DNA of 12,983 nucleotides, taken from positions 1 through 12,983 of the forward strand of contig DYCA01000042.1 in the NCBI GenBank assembly GCA_019418305.1. Reading direction: 5' to 3'. Made by a program: the position numbers and the translations under genes. Below, one piece after another: positions 1-5,749 of the stretch (position 1 is its first letter; each line of letters opens with the position of its first letter). This DNA comes from Clostridiales bacterium. GTDB lineage: Bacteria > Bacillota > Clostridia > Oscillospirales > Butyricicoccaceae. The notes under the pieces are model-generated. The model did not search any database, was not told the DNA's origin, and saw only the letters and a list, made by a program, of their open reading frames with translations.

Positions 1-927
1 ATCGGCCTGCAGAACGCGGGGCTGTCGGTCGACTCCTCCACGCTCGTCACCATCACCAGCTTTACCGACAACTTCCACACCTCGGGCATCTGCGCGCTGC
101 TCGCGCTGGTCGGCCTGTTCATCACGGCGGTGCTGTATATCCACAAGGTCAAGGGCGCAATTCTGTTTGGCATTCTGGCGACCTGGATCATCGGCATGCT
201 GTGCCAGGTGACCGGCTTGTATGTGCCGGACGTGGAAGCGGGCTTCTACACCCTGTTTCCGGCCTTCGGCATGACTGACTTTACCAAGCTCGGTCTGACC
301 TTCGGCCAGTGCTTCAATGTGGATTTCGGTGCGGTCGGCATCTTCAACTTCATCGTGGTCATCTTCTCGTTCCTGTTCGTCGATATCTTTGACACGCTCG
401 GCACGCTGATCGGCGTAGCCACCAAGGCGAACATGCTCGACAAGGACGGCAAGCTGCCGCGCATCAAGCCCGCGCTTCTGTCCGACGCGATTGCGACCTC
501 GGCGGGCGCTATTCTCGGCACTTCGACCACCACGACCTTTGTCGAGTCCGCCTCCGGCGTGGCTGTCGGCGGCCGCACCGGCCTGACCGCACTGGTCACC
601 GGCATCCTGTTCCTGATTTCCACGCTGTTCGCGCCGATTTTCACCGCTATCCCCTCCTTTGCCACCGCTCCGGCGCTGATTATGGTTGGCTTCCTGATGG
701 TCGGCACGGTCACCGAAATCCGCTTCGATCTGGACAACCTGACCGAAGCCATCCCGGCTTATCTCGCCATCATCTCCATGCCGCTGTTTTACAGCATTTC
801 CGAAGGCATCTCGATGGGCGTTATCTCCTATGTTTTGCTGAACCTTGCCGCAGGCAAGGGCAAGAAGGTCACCCCGCTCATGTATGTACTGGCGGTGCTG
901 TTCATTCTCAAATATATCTTCCTGTAA
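1..927 (+). CDS. AzgA/PbuG-type purine (hypoxanthine/guanine) permease, 3' part
   Basis: The reading frame is open from base 1 to the TAA at 925-927, so the N-terminal part lies outside the window; 308 codons are visible. The protein is a chain of hydrophobic segments. Two stretches are typical of the AzgA branch of nucleobase:cation symporters: FVDIFDTLGTLIGVATKAN (codons from about nt 376) and, further on, GTSTTTTFVESASGVAVGGR followed by TGLTALVTG. The first corresponds to the central substrate-site helix region and the second to the conserved Ser/Thr-rich segment of the family. AzgA/PbuG/PbuO proteins bring hypoxanthine, guanine or adenine across the cytoplasmic membrane for salvage; the exact base cannot be read from this sequence. 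A strong hairpin terminator follows 16 bases after the stop, so the next gene is a separate unit. Any purine riboswitch, common for this family, would be upstream of the window. Family assignment is firm; substrate is inference. Confidence 0.9.
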   Translation: MGLQNAGLSVDSSTLVTITSFTDNFHTSGICALLALVGLFITAVLYIHKVKGAILFGILATWIIGMLCQVTGLYVPDVEAGFYTLFPAFGMTDFTKLGLTFGQCFNVDFGAVGIFNFIVVIFSFLFVDIFDTLGTLIGVATKANMLDKDGKLPRIKPALLSDAIATSAGAILGTSTTTTFVESASGVAVGGRTGLTALVTGILFLISTLFAPIFTAIPSFATAPALIMVGFLMVGTVTEIRFDLDNLTEAIPAYLAIISMPLFYSISEGISMGVISYVLLNLAAGKGKKVTPLMYVLAVLFILKYIFL

Positions 928-943
928 GCAGAATATCGCACGG

Positions 944-972
944 GCCGCTGTTCTCCGGGACGGCGGCTTTTT
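944..972 (+). terminator. Rho-independent terminator of the purine permease gene
   Basis: The arm GCCGCTGT (944-951) pairs with ACGGCGGC (960-967), an 8-bp stem with one G-T pair. The loop is 8 nt and five T follow (968-972). It starts 16 bases after the permease stop codon. Confidence 0.8.
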
Positions 973-992
973 GTATATCCTGCATCGAATGA

Positions 993-1021
993 TTGACGGC
1001 GCGGTAAAAAACGATTACAAT
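993..1021 (+). promoter_or_regulatory. Sigma-70-type promoter of the polysaccharide deacetylase gene
   Basis: TTGACG (993-998) and TACAAT (1016-1021) are separated by exactly 17 bases. This is close to the vegetative consensus. A start of transcription near 1028 would give a leader of about 38 nt before the ATG at 1066. It lies just downstream of the preceding terminator, so the deacetylase is probably transcribed on its own. Confidence 0.7.
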
Positions 1022-1023
1022 GT

Positions 1024-1038
1024 GGATATCTTATATCC
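1024..1038. repeat. Short inverted repeat at the expected transcription start
   Basis: GGATAT (1024-1029) and ATATCC (1033-1038) form a perfect 6-bp dyad around CTT. Allowing one bulged base, it extends outward by TG...CA. It begins three bases after the -10 hexamer and covers the predicted +1, a usual place for a repressor operator. No known binding motif was recognised, so operator function is inference. Confidence 0.35.
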
Positions 1039-1065
1039 CACGTTTTCCCCGAAAAGGAGACTATT

Positions 1066-2817
1066 ATGAAAAAAAGACTCACCGCCCTATTGCTGATGCT
1101 TGCGCTTCTTGTCCCCTGCCTGCCGCTTGCTGCGGCAGCCGAGGATACACCTGTTGCCGCGAGCACAAACACCAAACTGATTGCCTTCACGTTTGATGAC
1201 GGCCCCTCGACCTATACCGCCACCCTGCTCGATGGTCTGAAAGCCCGTGGCGCCAAAGCCACCTTCTTTATGAACGGCACAAACGGCTCACACGGCATTG
1301 TCAACCACAAAGACCTGCTCACCCGCATGCGGGACGAGGGTCACCAGCTTGCAAACCATACTTATCAGCACCTCATCCCGTTCGACAGCTACGGCGCGAG
1401 CACGATCTCGAGCGAGGTCAGCCGCGTGGAAAGTCTGCTGTTTGACCGCATGGGCGGCTCATACACCGACATGGTGCGCACCCCCGGCGGCGCAACAGGC
1501 GGCGCGGTCAAGAGCACAGTTGCCGCGCCCATCATCCTGTGGAGCGTGGACCCGCTCGACTGGAAGTACCGCAACGCAAACACGGTCTACAACAACATCA
1601 TCAAAGGCGCGCATGATGGTGCAATCGTGCTGACGCACGACATCTATCAAACCAGCGTACAGGGTGCGCTGCGCGCAATTGATACGCTCAAAGCGCAGGG
1701 CTATGAGTTCGTAACCGTGGCCGAACTGCTGCGCCGCCGCGGCATCACCCCACAAAACGGCGTTGTCTACACCAGCGCCCCGAACAAGGGAACCAACCTG
1801 CCCGCGTATACTGCGCCGACCATCACCTCCACACCGGGTGACAACGGTGTTTCGGTCACGTTTTCGACTGCGGACAAGGGGCTGACCCTGTATTACACGA
1901 CCAGCACCGCGACCCCGCATCTGGGAAGCCAGAAATACACCGGCCCGATTACCATTACCAAGGACACAACGTTCACCGTGGTCGGCATTGACAAATACGG
2001 CACGCGCACGCCGATGACAACCAAAACGGTTGCCGGCATACCGCCAACGTCTGCGCCGACGGTTTCCTATGAAAACGGCTTACTGACGCTCTCGTGCGCC
2101 ACTGCGGGCGCGTCCATTTATTACACGCCCGACGGCTCCACGCCGACCGCCGAAAGCACGCCCTATACCGGGCCGTTCGCGCCCACGACAACCACCAAGT
2201 GCATCGCCATGCTATCCGGCCATCTGAACAGCCCGGTTGTCACCTGCACACTGACCAAGTATGGCCGCGTGTTCACCGATGTACCCGCGGAAAGCTGGTA
2301 TTATGACAGCGTGGGCGAGGTTGTCGAGCAAGGACTGATGAATGGCACTAGCACCTATACCTTCTCGCCCGATACGGTTGTCACACGCGCCATGCTGACC
2401 ACGGTGCTGTATAACCTCGCAGGCAAGCCCGAAGTAGGCGACAACCTCGGCTATCCCTATGCCGACGTGGACGCAAACGCCTATTATGCCCTGCCCGTCT
2501 ACTGGGCGCGGGCCAACGGACTCGTGACCGGCTACAACGACGAAACCTTCGCGCCGAATGACACGGTTACCCGCGAACAGGCCGCCGTACTGCTCTACCG
2601 TCTGGCAAATTACCTCGGCATGGATACCAGCGCACGCGCCGATCTGTCCGTGTACACGGATGCCGCACAGGTGAGTGCATACGCGCAGGAAGCCATGCAG
2701 TGGGCGGTTGCGTCCGGACTGCTGAACGGCCGCACCGCAACCACACTCGCCCCGCAGGGCAGCGCCACCCGCGCGGAGGGTGCAAAAATCCTGACGAGCT
2801 TCACCGCACTGACATAA
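1066..2817 (+). CDS. Secreted polysaccharide deacetylase (NodB/CE4) with chitobiase-like and SLH domains
   Basis: The 583-residue product has a signal peptide (MKKR, hydrophobic core, cleavage likely after AAAA near residue 25). A carbohydrate esterase 4 domain follows with all five NodB motifs: TFDDGP with D44/D45, HTYQH with metal ligands H98 and H102, RTPGG at 138-142, DPLDW around 162-166, and LTH at 189-191. It should therefore be a metal-dependent deacetylase of N-acetylated cell-wall or other glycans outside the membrane. Two beta-sandwich repeats of chitobiase C-terminal type follow (about 250-323 and 330-396, each with an IYYT/LYYTT strand and a YTGP turn). Three SLH repeats (about 403-450, 464-515, 529-580; TRAM, TREQ, TRAE cores) probably tether it to secondary cell-wall polymer. 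ATG 1066 is preceded by AAGGAG at 1054-1059. It has its own promoter and terminator. The true substrate (peptidoglycan, chitin-like or other glycan) is unknown. Confidence 0.9.
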   Translation: MKKRLTALLLMLALLVPCLPLAAAAEDTPVAASTNTKLIAFTFDDGPSTYTATLLDGLKARGAKATFFMNGTNGSHGIVNHKDLLTRMRDEGHQLANHTYQHLIPFDSYGASTISSEVSRVESLLFDRMGGSYTDMVRTPGGATGGAVKSTVAAPIILWSVDPLDWKYRNANTVYNNIIKGAHDGAIVLTHDIYQTSVQGALRAIDTLKAQGYEFVTVAELLRRRGITPQNGVVYTSAPNKGTNLPAYTAPTITSTPGDNGVSVTFSTADKGLTLYYTTSTATPHLGSQKYTGPITITKDTTFTVVGIDKYGTRTPMTTKTVAGIPPTSAPTVSYENGLLTLSCATAGASIYYTPDGSTPTAESTPYTGPFAPTTTTKCIAMLSGHLNSPVVTCTLTKYGRVFTDVPAESWYYDSVGEVVEQGLMNGTSTYTFSPDTVVTRAMLTTVLYNLAGKPEVGDNLGYPYADVDANAYYALPVYWARANGLVTGYNDETFAPNDTVTREQAAVLLYRLANYLGMDTSARADLSVYTDAAQVSAYAQEAMQWAVASGLLNGRTATTLAPQGSATRAEGAKILTSFTALT

Positions 2818-2836
2818 CTCCATAAAAGACAGAAAC

Positions 2837-2872
2837 AAACGGGACGTACCATCTAACCAGTACGTCCCGTTT
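2837..2872. terminator. Hairpin terminator between convergent deacetylase and recombinase genes
   Basis: AAACGGGACGTAC (2837-2849) and GTACGTCCCGTTT (2860-2872) form a perfect 13-bp stem with a 10-nt loop. On the + strand the three T ending the arm are followed by ATTCT. On the - strand the flank after the stem is also T-rich (GTTTCTGTC). The stem overlaps the recombinase stop codon (TAA, read from 2873 to 2871), so it probably serves both converging genes. Confidence 0.8.
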
Positions 2873-4493
2873 ATTCTATCCAATCGATTTCACAGGGTGC
2901 GGGCAGAAAGCGGAAATGAATGATCACTTTCTGCCGCTTCACCTTGCCTTTTTCTGTCTTTTCGTATGTACCCTGTCCGACCTCGATCCGCTCGATCAGT
3001 TCAAACAACAGCGACGGCGTGAGTTCCTCCACATGTGTATAGCGGCGAATGATCGTCCGCAAGCGTTCCTGCAGCCGTTGCAAACTTTGCGCCCCACAAT
3101 CCGGCTGCACCGCGTCGATCTGCTGCTGCAGCGCAGCCGTTTTGCGCTCATACCGTTCGAGCAGCGGATAAAAGTTTGTCTCCCCGATCTTCCCTGCCGC
3201 GCGATCTTCATAAAGCTGCGCGACCAGACGCTGTACCCGCTTTAGCTCCTGTGTCAGCCGTTCCCGCTCACGGCCTGCTTCTCGTCCCCGCTCATCCAGA
3301 CGCAGACGATGCTGCAACCGCTCGAATAAGGCATCGCAGTCCTGTTCGGACAAGCAGACATAGCGCCGCACCGTATCCAATACACAGTGGTAAAGCGACT
3401 CATAGGAGATAAAATGATTGGAGCAGGCAACGGTGCCCCGGAGTTTATACGCGCCGCAGGCCAGATTAGCCGCCGAGCCTTTCTTGCGCGTGCCGACCGT
3501 GGACATGGCCTTGCCGCAGTCCAAGCAAAAGACGAGTCCGGAAAACAGATTGGAAAACGCCCCTTTCCGGTCACAGCGACGAGCCGACCGCTGGCGCTGC
3601 ACCGCGTCAAAGGTCTGCCAGGAAACCAGCGACTCGTGACAATCAGGGACGATGATCCACTCGTCCGCCCGCTTTTCGCGCGTCTTTTTGCTTTTGAAAC
3701 TGACCTTGTCAGTCTTTCCCTGCGCAATATGGCCCAGATACACCACATCCTGCAACATACGGCTGACGCCCACCGAGGTCCACGCCTTGCATTTGGAGTA
3801 ATCATCCGGATTCAGTCCCGGATGCACCAAGGTGCGATAGACAGCCGGCGGCGGCTCGCCGCGCTCGTTCAGCATCCGCGCGATCTCCGCCGGGCGCTTG
3901 CCTGCCGCCGCCCATGCAAAGATCTGCCGCACGGTCGCGGCGGCCCGCTCATCCGGAATCAGGTGGTTTTTGTCCCCAGGCTCTTTTTGATACCCGTATG
4001 GCGCAAAATTGCCGATAAACTTACCTGCCCGCATTTTGGTATGCAGTGCGCCGCGAATCTTGCGGCTGGTATCGCGGGCATACATCTCGTTGATGACGTT
4101 GCGGAACGGCGCTAGATCGGTATCCGCCCGTGCGGTGTCGATGCCGTCCCCCACCGCGATAAGGCGCACGCCATGCTCAGGAAACACCAATTCCAGATAC
4201 CGCCCGGTCTGGATATAATCACGCCCCAGCCGCGACAGATCCTTGACCAGCACGATCTCGAACCGGTGCTGCTCCATATCACGGAGCATATCCTGAAAGC
4301 GCGGGCGGTCGAACCGTGTGCCCGACCAGCCGTCATCCACATATTCCCCGACGATGGTGAACCCGTGCTGTGCCGCATACCCTTGCAGCAGGCTGCGCTG
4401 GTTCTGGATGCTCTCGCTTTCGCCGAGATTGTCGTCGTCGCGGCTCAGCCGCAGGTACAGAACCGCCCTGCAGGCGGCTGTTACTTCACACAT
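2871..4493 (-). CDS. Large serine recombinase (site-specific integrase/transposase)
   Basis: The 540-residue protein has the resolvase-type catalytic domain at its N terminus: nucleophile S17 in LRLSRDD, SIQNQR at 28-33, GWSGTRFDRPRF at 55-66, and VKDLSRLGRD at 83-92. The recombinase domain follows (about 160-305, with GNFAPYGY and later VVYLGHIAQGK). A zinc-ribbon has C323, C326, C346 and C357. A charged coiled coil spans about 400-465, and the C-terminal tail resembles the DUF4368-type ends of clostridial recombinases. Such enzymes cut both strands at short att sites through a phosphoserine link and integrate or excise phages, conjugative elements and Tn4451/Tn5397-like transposons. The start at 4493 sits 9 nt after AAAGGAGG (complement of 4503-4510). 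All key residues are present, so it is probably active. Codon use matches the GC-rich neighbours. The gene reads away from the truncated feoB and lies behind a tiny ORF. No accompanying transfer, capsid or resistance genes are visible. Confidence 0.93.
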   Translation of the reverse strand: MCEVTAACRAVLYLRLSRDDDNLGESESIQNQRSLLQGYAAQHGFTIVGEYVDDGWSGTRFDRPRFQDMLRDMEQHRFEIVLVKDLSRLGRDYIQTGRYLELVFPEHGVRLIAVGDGIDTARADTDLAPFRNVINEMYARDTSRKIRGALHTKMRAGKFIGNFAPYGYQKEPGDKNHLIPDERAAATVRQIFAWAAAGKRPAEIARMLNERGEPPPAVYRTLVHPGLNPDDYSKCKAWTSVGVSRMLQDVVYLGHIAQGKTDKVSFKSKKTREKRADEWIIVPDCHESLVSWQTFDAVQRQRSARRCDRKGAFSNLFSGLVFCLDCGKAMSTVGTRKKGSAANLACGAYKLRGTVACSNHFISYESLYHCVLDTVRRYVCLSEQDCDALFERLQHRLRLDERGREAGRERERLTQELKRVQRLVAQLYEDRAAGKIGETNFYPLLERYERKTAALQQQIDAVQPDCGAQSLQRLQERLRTIIRRYTHVEELTPSLLFELIERIEVGQGTYEKTEKGKVKRQKVIIHFRFLPAPCEIDWIE

Positions 4494-4540
4494 AGCATAC
4501 GCCCTCCTTTCTAATCACCGCCTGCAAGCAATCTGATGCG

Positions 4541-4657
4541 TTATGCCTGTGTCCCGACTGTTTCTGCCTCAAATTGCGCCGCAATGACGTTCTCGAGCAG
4601 TTCGAGCAGAAATTGACGATACTGCGCTGAACGCTCGTTTGTCTGCGTACCGTTCAC
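4541..4657 (-). CDS. Hypothetical 38-residue protein upstream of the serine recombinase
   Basis: A GTG start at 4657 opens a 38-codon frame ending in TAA at 4541-4543. The product begins MNGTQTNERS (GTG read as Met), and its centre (about residues 11-30) is a predicted amphipathic helix rich in Leu, Glu and Gln. The main support is a full AAAGGAGG (complement of 4665-4672) seven bases before the start, the same signal as at the recombinase, which begins 47 nt downstream. No family was recognised. It could be a translated leader, a small accessory such as a recombination directionality factor, or a degraded end of a larger element gene. It lacks the helix-turn-helix seen in most Xis-type factors, so a directionality role is only a guess. 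Confidence 0.6.
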   Translation of the reverse strand: MNGTQTNERSAQYRQFLLELLENVIAAQFEAETVGTQA

Positions 4658-4788
4658 AGATTAGCCTCCTTTCCATCTCGGTTGAATATTATGCTTCTTC
4701 GCTTCCTGGATTGCCTGACTGGTGCAGAAACTTGGTACAAAAAACTTTTATCAAAGAAGCGCTGATGCAGATGCTCATCTTCCATGCC
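4658..4788. other. Junction between the recombinase unit and the feoB remnant
   Basis: These 131 bases separate the tiny - strand ORF from the first recognisable feoB codons (MCMGFGCN, from about nt 4801). They carry the ribosome binding site of the tiny ORF and must hold its promoter, but no convincing -35/-10 pair was found. A weak inverted repeat GCTTCTT (4693-4699) / AAGAAGC (4754-4760) is present. Local composition is more AT-rich than either side, as expected for an element end or att site. The crossover point itself cannot be fixed by eye. Confidence 0.4.
4665..4672 (-). promoter_or_regulatory. Ribosome binding site supporting the 38-codon ORF
   Basis: The complement reads AAAGGAGG, a full match to the anti-Shine-Dalgarno sequence, seven bases before GTG 4657. 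It is the chief reason to accept this short ORF and its non-ATG start. Confidence 0.7.
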
Positions 4789-5634
4789 GCTTACCCAAGC
4801 ATGTGCATGGGTTTCGGATGCAACGCCTGCGGCGTGACTGGCTGCCGCATCATCGACTCACCGCGTGAGCGGCTCATCGCCATTCTGACCAACACGTTCG
4901 CGCCCTGCAATGGGCGGTTTCCGCTGCTGATTTTCCTATGTGCCGTGTTTTTCACGGACAGCGCAGCGGGCGGTGCACTGCTTCTCACCGCCGTAATCGC
5001 AGGCAGCGTCGTGCTGACCCTTGCAGCCTCTCGCCTGCTGTCGGCAACCGTACTGAAAGGCGCCCCATCCTCTTTTACGCTCGAATTGCCACCCTACCGC
5101 GCCCCGCAGATTGGGCAGGTGATTGTGCGCAGCGTGTTCGACCGGACACTGTTCGTGCTCGGTCGTGCGGCGGCGGTAGCTGCACCCGCGGGCGCACTGA
5201 TTTGGCTGCTGGCCAATCTCGACATCGGCGGCATATCAGTGTTTTCGCACCTGACCGCCTTGCTCGACCCTGCCGGGCGTCTGTTCGGTCTGGACGGCGT
5301 GATTCTGCTGGCCTTTATCCTCGCCTTTCCGGCAAACGAGCTGGTCATGCCGCTCATCGTCATGGGCTACCTTGCAACCGGATCTATTGCGGATGTTGCC
5401 GACCTTGCCGCGTTCCGTACACTGCTGCTGGCCAACGGCTGGACGGTCTGCACCGCGCTGTGCACACTGGTGTTTTCGGTAGCGCATTGGCCGTGCTCGA
5501 CCACCTGCCTGACCATCTGGAAGGAAACACGCAGCATCAAATGGACGCTTGCCGCCTTTGCTCTGCCAACCGCGTTCGGCCTTGCGCTCTGCCTTGCGGT
5601 ACACGGCGTATGCACACTCATCGGACTTATCTGA
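4765..5634 (+). pseudogene. feoB: FeoB ferrous iron transporter, C-terminal remnant (5' truncated)
   Basis: The frame encodes the last part of a clostridial-type FeoB. Counting from ATG 4765, it shows MCMGFGCNACGVTGCRIIDS (13-32), then PRERLIAI, TNTFAPCNGRFP (43-53), a second gate region with GRAAAVAAPAGALIWLLAN (133-151), FPANELVMP (188-196) and HWPCSTTCLTIWKETRSIKW (241-260). These belong to the FeoB_C and second Gate regions of the membrane permease. The cytosolic GTPase domain, the linker domain and the first gate (more than 350 residues in usual FeoB) are absent, and no GTPase motif occurs elsewhere in the window. Recognisable homology starts only near nt 4801; upstream codons look unrelated although the frame stays open back to a TTG at 4639. 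There is no good ribosome binding site for ATG 4765. Without its GTPase it should not pump iron. The frame has no internal stops and keeps its terminator, so the break may be recent or reversible. Confidence 0.85.
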
Positions 5635-5663
5635 AAAAAGCCGCCTCACAGGGCGGCTTTTTT
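5634..5663. terminator. Rho-independent terminator of feoB
   Basis: GCCGCC (5640-5645) pairs with GGCGGC (5652-5657) around a 6-nt loop. Six A (5634-5639) and six T (5658-5663) flank it, giving up to 12 paired bases and a good T tract. It overlaps the last base of the feoB stop and would work in both directions. Confidence 0.9.
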
Positions 5664-5686
5664 ACGTGCGCAGAGCACAAGAACAT

Positions 5687-5715
5687 TTGTTTTCTTTCTC
5701 GGTTTATGCTATACT
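5687..5715 (+). promoter_or_regulatory. Extended -10 promoter of the helicase gene
   Basis: TTGTTT (5687-5692) and TATACT (5710-5715) are 17 bases apart, with an extended -10 TG at 5707-5708. Transcription would start near 5722, giving a leader of about 28 nt before ATG 5750. Confidence 0.75.
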
Positions 5716-5749
5716 GATTTCGTATCTCCAAAATGAAACGAGGAACCCC

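Noticed and set aside
2212..2883. 223-codon - strand frame opposite the SLH domains
   Set aside because: Antisense shadow of repeat-rich coding sequence; no ribosome binding site or recognisable domain.
3387..4115. 242-codon + strand frame opposite the recombinase
   Set aside because: Shadow of a GC-rich coding strand; the opposite frame has full serine recombinase motifs and this product resembles nothing.
2827..4731. CAGAAAC shared near both ends of the recombinase unit as direct-repeat att sites
   Set aside because: A 7-base match over nearly 2 kb is expected by chance and sits at no clear border.
4639..4764. Upstream extension of the feoB frame to a TTG
   Set aside because: The translated sequence has no FeoB likeness, has no ribosome binding site, and overlaps the small - strand ORF.
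5549..5749. Longer helicase frame beginning inside the feoB remnant
   Set aside because: It would cross the feoB terminator and the helicase promoter; the ribosome binding site and the family N terminus point to ATG 5750.
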